Below are positions 7,668 through 15,550 of a stretch of 64,000 nucleotides of DNA, piece after piece. Origin of the DNA: Dokdonella sp. Its GTDB lineage: Bacteria > Pseudomonadota > Gammaproteobacteria > Xanthomonadales > Rhodanobacteraceae. A program made the translations under genes and the position numbers. Position 1 is the stretch's first letter. Each line of letters starts with the position of its first letter. The DNA lies in assembly GCA_019634795.1 (NCBI GenBank), contig JAHCAR010000001.1, forward strand, positions 124,001 through 188,000, written 5' to 3'. The notes below the pieces were generated by a model. That model made no database searches and was not told the origin of the DNA. It was given only the letters and a program-made list of their open reading frames with translations.

Positions 7668-8507
7668 ATGAGCAAGACGCCGCGCGTATTCGTCAACCCG
7701 GCTTTGGATCGGTTCGAGCGCGTGCGCCGCTGGGCGGCCGCACTGCTGACGGTGCTGCTTCATGTGCTGTTCGCACTCTTCTTGATGGCGCCGCCTGCAC
7801 CCACCACCATGACGACGCCGCCAGGCCAGGCGGGCGATAGCTCAATGGAAGTGACGCTGATCGACGAGTCGGTCAGTCTGCCGCCGCCCGAGCCTGTACC
7901 CATGCATCGCAAGGCTGTGCGCCGCAAGAAACCGAAGACATTGCGCGCAATCGCGCCCATCCCCCCGACTCCGGTTGTCCAGTCCGCCCTCCCCATGCCT
8001 GCCCCGGTGGCGGATACTTCCGACACCTCGCCCGAACCGCCCACTACCGAGCCCGAGCCGACCGATGCGGCACGCGGGATCGAGGAGCGGCCTGTGATTC
8101 CGTTTGGCCGGCAACCGAGCGTGCGCCAGGATGACAACGCCCGCGCCAACGCGGCCTTGGCTGCCAAACTCGGCAGACACCGCGGGCGCAGCAACAATGC
8201 GGCCCCCGCCGGAACCAACATGGGTGTCGATGGCTTCCACGTTTACTACGACCTGGCCGACGAAGACCGTTTGCGTGCCTGGCGCAAGCAAGGCATGACC
8301 GAACTCTTTCTTCCGATGCCCGGCACATTGCGGCTCATGGTCTGCCCGCTGGAGGTGGCGTTGCGGCGAGGCTCCAGTGAGTGCCGCATGGTCGAGATGG
8401 ATTCACCGGAACTGAAGTTCATCGGCGACGCCCGCGAGGTCATCCATGTACAGCGGGTCTACCACCTGGGCGACGAAGTCTGGAGCGGACCGGGCGCGTA
8501 CCGCTAA
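7668..8507 (+). CDS. Membrane-anchored proline-rich protein (TonB-like architecture)
   Basis: A 279-residue protein with a short cytosolic N terminus, one membrane helix at about residues 24-44 (AALLTVLLHVLFALFLMAP), a Pro/Glu-rich periplasmic stretch to about residue 150 (PPPEPVPM, KPKTLR, PEPPTTEPEPTD) and a compact C-terminal domain with two Cys (VCPLEV and SECRM). The layout resembles TonB, but the C-terminal domain does not show the TonB signature and no ExbB/ExbD neighbours exist. I do not assign a function. ATG 7668 is preferred over the in-frame TTG at 7641 because it fits a normal N terminus before the helix. Confidence 0.65.
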   Translation: MSKTPRVFVNPALDRFERVRRWAAALLTVLLHVLFALFLMAPPAPTTMTTPPGQAGDSSMEVTLIDESVSLPPPEPVPMHRKAVRRKKPKTLRAIAPIPPTPVVQSALPMPAPVADTSDTSPEPPTTEPEPTDAARGIEERPVIPFGRQPSVRQDDNARANAALAAKLGRHRGRSNNAAPAGTNMGVDGFHVYYDLADEDRLRAWRKQGMTELFLPMPGTLRLMVCPLEVALRRGSSECRMVEMDSPELKFIGDAREVIHVQRVYHLGDEVWSGPGAYR

Positions 8508-8510
8508 GCC

Positions 8511-8536
8511 GCGAACCGGGTCACTCACAATTTTGG
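8511..8536. repeat. Dispersed element copy
   Basis: GCGAACCGGGTCACTCACAATTTTGG is a diverged copy of the dispersed element, placed three bases after the stop of the preceding gene. An inverted core (GGTGTCCCGAC) follows at about 8550-8560. Confidence 0.5.
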
Positions 8537-8573
8537 CTTCCGATGCATAGGTGTCCCGACTGATTCAATTGCC

Positions 8574-8807
8574 TCAATCGGCACGGCCATAAACTTCATT
8601 GAGCAGAGTATCCAGGGCATGGCGAAGACCCGGGCCGCTGGAGGGCTCATTTAGCAGCGCCACTAGTTGCTGCCGTGGCAGCTGGGTGCTGCACTGCGCG
8701 TGCCATTCTCCGGATCGGGCGCAACGGCTGCGTACCAGCATCAGATATTCCCCACTGCCCCCGCAGTCGGCCACTGTGTCCGGGTACTCACTCAGGACCT
8801 GATGCAC
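8574..8807 (-). CDS. Possible small hypothetical protein
   Basis: A 77-residue frame starting with GTG. It includes a protein-like block (EYLMLVRSRCARSGEWHAQC) and a helical end (GPGLRHALDTLLNEVYGRAD). There is no convincing ribosome-binding site and no recognised family. It is divergent from the peptidase gene at 8940, leaving 132 bp for promoters. It could be a real small protein or the end of a decayed gene. Apart from it, the 8508-8939 gap holds only repeat copies. Confidence 0.3.
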   Translation of the reverse strand: MHQVLSEYPDTVADCGGSGEYLMLVRSRCARSGEWHAQCSTQLPRQQLVALLNEPSSGPGLRHALDTLLNEVYGRAD

Positions 8808-8939
8808 GCCGGAAACTTTTGCCGACGCATTCCCAGATCCAGAAGGCCCCGCAGCGTCGCGAAACCCATCGCGCTGATGAGGGTGGTCGAATCAGGCCGC
8901 TACCGGTACGCTGCCTGGAAGCCCCGAGAGAGTACTTCG

Positions 8940-10853
8940 ATGACGACGCGGTTTGTTCGCTTCTTCGTGATAGTGCTGGCTCAGGTTCTTTCAAGTGGCG
9001 CGGTGGGCGCGCAGACTTCGCCAGGTCCAGTCTACGTCGAACCCCTTGTCGAGATCCCAAAGCCGATCGATCGCCCTTTCGACGGACAGATCGAGCTTCA
9101 CGTCGACGCGACGGATGTTCAGCACCGCATATTCACCATCAGTCAGCGCATCCCGGTCGACAAGGCCGGTGCGATGACCCTGCTCTATCCGCGATGGGAG
9201 CCCGCCAGCCACGGGCCGAGTCTCACCGTCACCGACCTCGCGGGTCTGGTCGTGGAGGCCGGGGGCCGCTCGATTGGATGGCGGCGCGATCGCTACGAGC
9301 CGCATGCCTTTCATCTCGAAGTGCCGGTCGGCACGCGCGCGGTCGACGTGCGTTTCCAGATGGTGGCCGGCGGTGACGCACTGACGCCTGATGTCGTGGC
9401 GGTGCCGTGGCAAAGGCTCATCCTGTACCCCGCGGGTTGGTACGCCCGCGACATCCCCGTGGTCGCCACGCTGACGCTGCCGGATGGATTGCACTCGTTC
9501 ACGTCGCTGGGGGTCGAGCGCACGGAGGGTTCGACCATTCGCTTCAAAGCGACGACGCTGGAAGCACTGCTTGACGCGCCGGTGTTGGCGGGTCGCCATG
9601 CGAAGCGGGTGCCACTGACCGCAGCCGGTCGCGGAGCGGTCTCGTTCGACCTGGTCGCGTTGCGGCCGGGGGATCTCGCCATCCCCGCGGCACGTCTCGC
9701 CGAGCTTCGGAAACTGATCGCGCAGATTCGGGCGGTCTTCGGCGCCGCGCCATTCGAACGATTCGAGATCCTGGCGCGGCTGAGCGACGAGGGCTCCGCC
9801 GGTGGCACCGAGCATCGGGCATCCAGTGAAATCGGGCTGGCATCGACGCACTTCGAGGACTGGTCCGGCCAGCTACTCTCCCGTGACCTGATCGCCCACG
9901 AGATCGTCCACGCCTGGAACGGTTTCTATCGCACGCCTGCCGATCTGTGGGCGCCGACGCCCAATGTCCCCGTCTCGGGGAGCCTGCTGTGGATGTACGA
10001 GGGGCAGACCGAATTCTGGGGGCGCGTCCTGGCAACGCGGGCTGGCCAGTTCACTGCCGAAGAGTTGCGTGACAGGCTCGCCGTCGAAGCGGCCGAAGTC
10101 GCCGCGCGGCCGGGGCGGGCCTGGCGCCCGCTCTCGGACGACATCAACTATCCCTCCTTCATGCTGCGCCAACGCGTGCCGTGGCGAGACTGGCAGCGAC
10201 GCCGCGATTACTATTCGGAAGGCGTCATGCTGTGGCTGGCCGTAGACGCAGAACTGCGCGAGCGTAGTGGCGGCCATCGCAGCATCGACGACTTCGCACG
10301 CCGTTTCTTCGGCGGTGCCTCGCCGGGCGCGGCGACCCGGACCTACACCTTCGACGACATTTGCGATGCGCTGAATGCGGTCACACCCGCCGACTGGAAA
10401 GCGTTCCTTCAAAGCTGGCTCGACGGCCACGACGAAATCGACACGACCATCGGTTTGACCCGGCATGGCTGGCGACTGATCTTCTCCGATACGCCCACGA
10501 AGGCCTTTCGCGCCAGCGAAGACGAGTCCGGGGTTACCGACCTGACCTACTCGATCGGATTGACCGCGCGCGCCGATGGAGTGGTGCGTTCCGTCGCGTG
10601 GGACGGCCCTTCCTTTCGTACCGGCATGCGCACTGGCGTGCGGATCCTGACCGTCAACGGCGGGGCTTTCAGCCAGGACGTCTTGCTGGATGCCGTACGT
10701 GATTCCGCAAACCAACCGATCATCCTGACCATCGAGCAGGATGAACACAAATCCGACGTTCGCATCGATTACGCCGGGCCACTGCGCTATCCGCGCCTCG
10801 AGCGGATTCCGGATCGCACCGATACCCTTGCGGGGTTGCTTGCCCCGCGCTGA
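8940..10853 (+). CDS. M61-family (glycyl aminopeptidase-like) peptidase with PDZ domain
   Basis: A 637-residue exported zinc peptidase. A signal peptide ends near residue 25 (SSGAVGAQT). An N-terminal beta domain covers about 30-240. The catalytic region has HEIVH at about residue 320 and a downstream LLWMYEGQTEFWG segment giving the third zinc ligand, as in M61 enzymes. A C-terminal PDZ-like part (VVRSVAWDGPSFRTGMRTG, then VRILTVNGG) spans about 545-610. ATG 8940 is chosen because it begins the signal peptide and follows GAGAG; the longer upstream frame is not protein-like. Likely periplasmic or outer-membrane-associated; substrate unknown. Confidence 0.8.
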   Translation: MTTRFVRFFVIVLAQVLSSGAVGAQTSPGPVYVEPLVEIPKPIDRPFDGQIELHVDATDVQHRIFTISQRIPVDKAGAMTLLYPRWEPASHGPSLTVTDLAGLVVEAGGRSIGWRRDRYEPHAFHLEVPVGTRAVDVRFQMVAGGDALTPDVVAVPWQRLILYPAGWYARDIPVVATLTLPDGLHSFTSLGVERTEGSTIRFKATTLEALLDAPVLAGRHAKRVPLTAAGRGAVSFDLVALRPGDLAIPAARLAELRKLIAQIRAVFGAAPFERFEILARLSDEGSAGGTEHRASSEIGLASTHFEDWSGQLLSRDLIAHEIVHAWNGFYRTPADLWAPTPNVPVSGSLLWMYEGQTEFWGRVLATRAGQFTAEELRDRLAVEAAEVAARPGRAWRPLSDDINYPSFMLRQRVPWRDWQRRRDYYSEGVMLWLAVDAELRERSGGHRSIDDFARRFFGGASPGAATRTYTFDDICDALNAVTPADWKAFLQSWLDGHDEIDTTIGLTRHGWRLIFSDTPTKAFRASEDESGVTDLTYSIGLTARADGVVRSVAWDGPSFRTGMRTGVRILTVNGGAFSQDVLLDAVRDSANQPIILTIEQDEHKSDVRIDYAGPLRYPRLERIPDRTDTLAGLLAPR

Positions 10854-11157
10854 GGCAGATTCGTGTGCGATCCGGGACACTCGCTTTCCGTCCAGCCGAA
10901 AGCGCTCACGGCAAGCGTCGCCCTTCTCCCTGGTTAGGCCTCATTTCGGCACCGAGCATCCTTGCATTTGCTCCTGCCGCACTGTCATGGCCGCGCTTGG
11001 ACGCTGACTGCCGACGAGGGTCAGATCGACAGTCCCGGATACGCGCAGGACCCGAACAAGCGTATGGCGCCCATACAGAGGCCTGCTGAAAAGGATGTCG
11101 AATACCGTCGAGGCGAACGGGGTGGGATATCGGCCTGGAATTTCGCATTGTCGAGAC
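10854..11157. other. Intergenic gap with one dispersed element
   Basis: A 304-bp gap between the M61 peptidase (plus) and a minus-strand repeat protein, so both genes end here. TGCGATCCGGGACACTCGCTTTCC at 10866 is another copy of the dispersed element. Nothing else recognisable was found; short frames here lack ribosome-binding sites and family features. Confidence 0.5.
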
Positions 11158-12006
11158 TCACTGCTCGCTTTGTTCACCGGTCTTCGACGTCGACGCATCC
11201 GCATCGGTGTCGATCTCGCCGACCTTCACGGTGCCGGTCAGGGCCTCGAATTTCGGATCGTAGGGGTTGTCGCTTTCGCGCAGCTGGCGGTAGGCGATCG
11301 ATCCGTCGACCTGCTTGCCGCCGGTTGCCTCCCAGGCATTGAATCCCAGTGTCGCCGAATCCTTGGACCCCGGGTCGGCTTTCTGAGAGGTACCGATCGA
11401 GTTGCCTGGCGCCCCCACCTTGAGGCCGCCAACGAACCCTACACGTGAACCGGTGGCGGCGAGCCTGGCGTCCTTCCAGCGCGATTTGGCAAGCTTCATC
11501 GCAGTGGCGTCGGCGTATTTCGGGCTCAGCTCGCCGAGGTGACGATCGGCCTCGTCGGCCTGTTCCGGCGTCAGCGCCGCATGTATGGCATCACGCGCAG
11601 CCGCGTATCGCTTGTCGCCGCGTTCGGCGGCCAGGGTTGCCCAGGCCAGAGCCTTCGGCAGGTCGATGGCAACGCCTTGTCCCTTTGCATAGATCACCGC
11701 GAGGTTGTACTGCGCCGGCTTGTACGCATAGGCGGCCGAGGTCTCGTACATCTCGACGGCGAAAGCGACTTGGCCCTTCTTGAATGCCTGGACGCCCTTG
11801 TTGAAGAAGTACTCGCCGGGTCGCGCGCTGCTGGCAGGACCTTTGATGCCCTGCCCCCGGGTCCCCTCATCCTGCGCCGAGTAGCTCGGTGCAGCGCGCG
11901 CAGCCGGCGCCGCGATGTCGGTGACGCCGGATTGTGCGCCGGCCGAAATCGACAGGAACGCAAGCGTGACAATTAGATAGCGGGCGTGGCGTGCGTGCAT
12001 CTGCAT
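11158..12006 (-). CDS. Exported Sel1/TPR-like repeat protein
   Basis: A 282-residue protein with a signal peptide (RYLIVTLAFLSISAGAQS) and a Sel1/TPR-like region at about residues 65-150. The best unit is AQYNLAVIYAKGQGVAIDLP followed by KALAWATLAAERGD. The C-terminal half has low complexity and ends in an acidic/Ser-rich tail. Such repeats mediate protein contacts in the periplasm. Start 12006 is supported by AGGAG seven bases upstream. No operon partner is evident; function unknown. Confidence 0.7.
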   Translation of the reverse strand: MQMHARHARYLIVTLAFLSISAGAQSGVTDIAAPAARAAPSYSAQDEGTRGQGIKGPASSARPGEYFFNKGVQAFKKGQVAFAVEMYETSAAYAYKPAQYNLAVIYAKGQGVAIDLPKALAWATLAAERGDKRYAAARDAIHAALTPEQADEADRHLGELSPKYADATAMKLAKSRWKDARLAATGSRVGFVGGLKVGAPGNSIGTSQKADPGSKDSATLGFNAWEATGGKQVDGSIAYRQLRESDNPYDPKFEALTGTVKVGEIDTDADASTSKTGEQSEQ

Positions 12007-13004
12007 TGGCGATCTCCTGGTATTTGAGAATTTTCTCTTTGCCGTATTTCCGAATCCGGCCCGAAACCGGTTTCTGCATTTCACGAACATGACATTCCGC
12101 TTCCCCCGGTTTCACGAGGCGACGGGGATTGGCCACATTGCCGGTAAGTTCCGGTTGGAAAGCTTTTCGTTTTCAGACACTTTGACTGGACGCACGAAGC
12201 ACACCGATCGTCGCACTGCGCTGCGGCGACGATCCGGGCCACTCGCAATGCACCGCCGCATGGTGGGTGGCCTTGACCTCCCTCCTGCGCAAACCTGACC
12301 GGTATTCGAAGTAGAGAGGTGTATCCAGGATTCCAACAAGATCCTGCGCTCCACTTGGCAAGCGCCCCGCCGGTAATGCGCTGTCCTTGGTTCACGCTGT
12401 TGGCACGGTGTCCGGGCGGAGCCATGTTGTCGATGCAAGCGCGAACAGCTCTTGCCGCCGTGTCTCGCGCTGCGTGCGCAGAGTCTGCTTTTTTTGGAGA
12501 ACTGATCCATACGACGGCAAGTCCCGCGAGCATCGGCGAGGGTGGCTCGAACGGGGCAATTGCCGGATGTCCCGGATCGACATTTCGCGGCCAGGCCGAT
12601 CCGACCGACGGCGAGGACTTGGCTTGCAGTCTGCGCTGGACCAATGACGGGGTCGATGGTGTCTTGCGGAATTGGGACCGAAACCGACTACGACAAGAAA
12701 ACCCGCAGCTTGGGCACATCCGCATTGCTCATCCAGGCAGCATGAAGCAAGGATGAAATCGAGCCGGATGGCGGTCGCGCTGCGGCAATCGGCCGACGGC
12801 TTCGGCCATCCAATGGCCATACTATTCCTGTCGGTCCAATGGACTGCGATCCGGCGCGACAACCGGAATGGGGGCGGTTTTCAGCCGAGCATTCCCGTCC
12901 AATTGGGGTGGCCCGCTACGTCTTCTTCCCGTGCTTGAAGCAAGCAGTCATCAGGACTATTCTCCTGCTGCGTCGGAGTAGCCTCCCGACGCGAGGAGGG
13001 CGAA
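12007..13004. other. About 1 kb without an intact gene
   Basis: The gap lies between the divergent Sel1-like gene and the secreted protein at 13005. Open frames on both strands lack ribosome-binding sites and family motifs. The only recognisable content is a degraded transposase fragment at 12414-12554. It looks like decaying mobile-element DNA plus the promoters of the flanking genes. Confidence 0.55.
12414..12554 (+). pseudogene. Relic of the RAYT transposase N terminus
   Basis: Translation gives RSHVVDASAN, then VSRCVRRVCFFWRTDPYDGK, then EHRRGWLE. It aligns without gaps to the start of the intact transposase (ARSHLVDPHTP, ISRCVRRAWLCGIDPYDGK, EHRREWVE). Similarity stops after about 47 codons; the HUH motif and the rest are missing. 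It is on the opposite strand to the intact gene, so it reflects a separate insertion that has decayed. Confidence 0.7.
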
Positions 13005-13517
13005 ATGATCAAGGTAGCGTGCGTCGTATTGATGTACGTCGTTACCACGACTCTGGCTCTTGCTGCATCGGCAGATGGCGGCAGCGGGGGCGGTTCGGGA
13101 GGCTTGCGTAGCGACGCAAGCGGAAACCTTGCCGATTCCCCGAACGCGCTGACCAGTTTCACCGTTTCCAATCCCTACTGCTACCAAGCAGACCCGCAGC
13201 TGGACCAGTGCGCCATCAACTTCCGCTTCGTTCAGGCGACTGACAATCAGTCGACCGCGCCCTTCATGACCTGGCTTGCCGTGACGATCACCGGAAAGAA
13301 GCGTCTGTCCATGACGGCGTTCTTCGAAGGCACGATCACCTATTCCTATGACATGGCACCGGCAGGCTTGAAAGTGCCTTGCGGAGCGCCCAATGCCGGC
13401 GGCGCGGGAACGCAGTACGGCAATGTCTATGGTGTGACATTGCAGCCGCTCGACAGCAGCAGGAATCCCATGTCGACCGACATCGCCAACGTCACGTGCC
13501 CTGCCTATTCACCGTAA
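13005..13517 (+). CDS. Small secreted protein, paralogue of the next gene
   Basis: A 170-residue protein with a signal peptide (ends about residue 21, TLALAASA), a Gly/Ser linker, then a domain containing SNPYCYQADPQLDQCAINFR and ending DIANVTCPAY. Paired cysteines suggest periplasmic or extracellular disulfides. The same landmarks (SNPYC, C-x-INxR, TFFE/AFFE, VANVTCP) occur in the downstream gene, so the two arose by tandem duplication. GAGGAGGG precedes the ATG closely. No family was recognised; function unknown. Confidence 0.72.
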   Translation: MIKVACVVLMYVVTTTLALAASADGGSGGGSGGLRSDASGNLADSPNALTSFTVSNPYCYQADPQLDQCAINFRFVQATDNQSTAPFMTWLAVTITGKKRLSMTAFFEGTITYSYDMAPAGLKVPCGAPNAGGAGTQYGNVYGVTLQPLDSSRNPMSTDIANVTCPAYSP

Positions 13518-13524
13518 CAACGAG

Positions 13525-13998
13525 GTGCGCGTGGCCCCGCGAACGCTGCTCATCGGACCCGTCAGCGCCGCATTGGCGCTGTTCTGCGTGACAGCGCAAT
13601 CCACGACGCTTTCGCTGAACGTGAGCAATCCCTACTGCCTCACGTCACAACCCGAGCGCAATCGATGCACGATCAACGTCCGCTCGATATCCGCTGTCGC
13701 ATCCGATTCGTCCCTCTCCCGAATCGAGGTCGCGATCGACGGAAAAGTGCGCCTGGTCGAAACCACCTTCTTCGAAAACTCGACCTATTTCAATCGCACG
13801 ATGGTACCCGATGGCCTTTCGGTCCTCTGCGGGTTCGAAGGCCAGGGGGGAGCCACCGGCTTCGGCCTGATTCACGCTGTCGGCATAAGCGCATTCGTGT
13901 CCGGCTCCTCACCGATCGTGGACGTCGCCAACGTGACCTGCCCACCGGCATCGGACCACATTTTCGGAGACGGCTTCGAGCCCGGCGGGGCCGGCTGA
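13525..13998 (+). CDS. Small secreted protein ending in a DGFE motif
   Basis: A 157-residue exported protein, paralogue of the preceding gene (SNPYCLTSQPERNRCTINVR; DVANVTCPP). It extends past the shared domain into HIFGDGFEPGGAG, an F-G-DGFE C-terminal motif like that of the beta-helix protein at 1949-4405; the upstream paralogue lacks it. The start may be GTG 13525 or, with a better-placed GAGG, GTG 13531; both give the same signal peptide. Probably co-transcribed with the upstream gene, 7 bp away. Function unknown. Confidence 0.7.
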   Translation: MRVAPRTLLIGPVSAALALFCVTAQSTTLSLNVSNPYCLTSQPERNRCTINVRSISAVASDSSLSRIEVAIDGKVRLVETTFFENSTYFNRTMVPDGLSVLCGFEGQGGATGFGLIHAVGISAFVSGSSPIVDVANVTCPPASDHIFGDGFEPGGAG

Positions 13999-14006
13999 GC
14001 CGATCG

Positions 14007-14026
14007 GCGCGATACGGGACGCTCAC
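14007..14026. repeat. Diverged dispersed element copy
   Basis: GCGCGATACGGGACGCTCAC resembles the GCGCGATCCGGGACACCCAC core, and starts nine bases after the stop of the preceding gene. It is the rightmost copy I could recognise in the window's intergenic DNA. Confidence 0.45.
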
Positions 14027-14185
14027 TTCTTCCCCGCCCACAGCCCGCTGGCCGTGCATCGTCCTGCGCATCAAGGCCACATCGTGGTTTGCACGCCTCC
14101 GGGCGGTGGGTTGATCAGGCAGGGCTGGGTTCAAGCGTCGCACTGCCCTCCCGCTCGCGCGAAGGACTTGCGCAATTGTCCTGAT

Positions 14186-14205
14186 ATACGTACATTAGTA
14201 CGTAT
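14186..14205. promoter_or_regulatory. LexA2-type operator overlapping the lexA start
   Basis: ATACGTAC-ATTA-GTACGTAT is a perfect inverted repeat with 8-bp arms and a 4-bp centre. It contains GTAC-N4-GTAC, close to the GTAC-N4-GTGC target reported for Pseudomonas LexA2 and unlike the E. coli SOS box. Its last two bases are the first two of the lexA ATG, so repressor binding would block both transcription and start-codon access. Autoregulation is inferred. Confidence 0.8.
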
Positions 14206-14815
14206 GGACGAATTCGAGCTCACCGAGAACCAACGCCGGGTGCTGGACTACATCCGCCAGCATGTGGCCGAGCGCGGCCGCGCGCCCACCCTGCGCGAGA
14301 TTGCCGATGCCCTGGGTTTTGCCCGGCACAGCTCGGCCCAGGACTACATCAAGGCGCTCGAACGCAAGGGCGCGCTGGAGCGCATCCCGCATCGCGGCCT
14401 GCGCCTGAACCATCGCTCACGGACGCCGGCGGCGATGCTGCTGCCCCTCGTCGGCCGCGTGGCCGCCGGCAGTCCGATCCTCGCCACCGAAAACATCGAA
14501 GGCGAGTTCGGCATCGACGCCAGCCTGTTCCGTCCGCGACCGGACTACTTCCTGCGCGTGGTCGGACTGAGCATGCGCGATGCCGGCATCCTCGACGGCG
14601 ACCTGGCCGCGATCCACCGCACCGATACGGCCGACGACGGTCGCATCGTGGTGGCCCGGGTCGACGATGAGGTCACCCTCAAGACCCTCGAACGCAAGCG
14701 CGGACGGATTCGCCTGCTCCCGTCCAACCCCGACTTCGCACCGATCGAAATCGATCCGGAACGCGAATCCTTCGCCATCGAAGGACTCTATGTCGGCATG
14801 ATCCGGAGAACCTGA
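14204..14815 (+). CDS. lexA: LexA2-type SOS repressor
   Basis: A 203-residue self-cleaving repressor. An N-terminal winged helix-turn-helix (residues 1-65, LTENQRRVLDYIRQHV) is followed by the S24 peptidase domain. Cleavage would fall between Ala88 and Gly89 (RVAAGSP); Ser123 (VGLSMRDAG) and Lys160 (VTLKTLER) form the catalytic dyad. All key residues are present. The gene is followed three bases later by imuA, the usual lexA2-imuA-imuB-dnaE2 order, and overlaps its own palindromic operator. RecA-stimulated cleavage on DNA damage should derepress the pair. A second, chromosomal LexA1 may exist elsewhere. Confidence 0.93.
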   Translation: MDEFELTENQRRVLDYIRQHVAERGRAPTLREIADALGFARHSSAQDYIKALERKGALERIPHRGLRLNHRSRTPAAMLLPLVGRVAAGSPILATENIEGEFGIDASLFRPRPDYFLRVVGLSMRDAGILDGDLAAIHRTDTADDGRIVVARVDDEVTLKTLERKRGRIRLLPSNPDFAPIEIDPERESFAIEGLYVGMIRRT

Positions 14816-14818
14816 TCG

Positions 14819-15487
14819 ATGTCTGCCGTGCTCGCCTCGCCTCTCGCCATTCAACCGCTGCCGCCCCGGAGCTCCGCACTCGGCGACGTGCTGCGCCACC
14901 CGGGCATCTGGCGTGGCGGTGCCGAACCGGCTTCCTCGATCCGTACCCAGGCCAGCGGCAATGCCTCCCTCGACGCCCTGTTGCCGGGCGGCGGGTGGCC
15001 GATCGGTGCGTTGACCGAAATCCTCGTCGAGAACGATGGCCTCGGTGAACTCGAGTTGGTCATGCCGGCACTCGCCGCGCTGACCCGGGCAAGCCGTCGG
15101 GTCGCGATGATCGCGCCACCTTACCTGCCCTACCCGCCTGCCCTGGCGGCGGCGGGGGTCGACCTCGCCCATCTCGTGCAGATCGATGCCGGTGTCGCCG
15201 ATTCGCACTGGAGCGCCGAGCAATGCCTGCGCGCCGGCTGCTGTGCGGCGGTCCTGCACTGGCTGCCGGATGCCGATTACCGCCAGTTGCGCCGCCTGCA
15301 ACTGGCCGCCGAGACCGGCAATGCCCTGGCCTTCCTTTTTCGCCCCCTGCGGGCCATGGCACTGACTAGCCCCGCCGCTCTGCGCCTCAAGATTAGCCAT
15401 TCTGAAACAGGCACTTGCATCGAAGTCTTGAAGTGCAAAGGCATCATGGACAAGCGCCGGGATCAGCGCATCCAGCTGCGCGCCTGA
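14819..15487 (+). CDS. imuA: ImuA, translesion-synthesis accessory protein
   Basis: A 222-residue RecA/SulA-like protein of the mutasome, which normally acts with ImuB and DnaE2 in damage-induced mutagenesis. The family block LDALLPGGGWPIGALTEIL lies at about residues 44-62 and FLFRPLRAMALTSPAALRL near residue 185. Length is normal. It is co-transcribed with lexA. The expected imuB and dnaE2 do not follow: the next gene, 63 bp on, is a convergent methyltransferase. The imuB-dnaE2 part must be elsewhere or lost. Confidence 0.85.
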   Translation: MSAVLASPLAIQPLPPRSSALGDVLRHPGIWRGGAEPASSIRTQASGNASLDALLPGGGWPIGALTEILVENDGLGELELVMPALAALTRASRRVAMIAPPYLPYPPALAAAGVDLAHLVQIDAGVADSHWSAEQCLRAGCCAAVLHWLPDADYRQLRRLQLAAETGNALAFLFRPLRAMALTSPAALRLKISHSETGTCIEVLKCKGIMDKRRDQRIQLRA

Positions 15488-15550
15488 GCAACTCCGGGGC
15501 AGCCCGCCGAACGAATGCGACGCAGGCGAAGCCGGGCCGCCCCGGTGAAC

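Noticed and set aside
7668-8507. TonB
   Set aside because: Architecture is similar, but the C-terminal TonB domain signature and ExbB/ExbD neighbours are missing.
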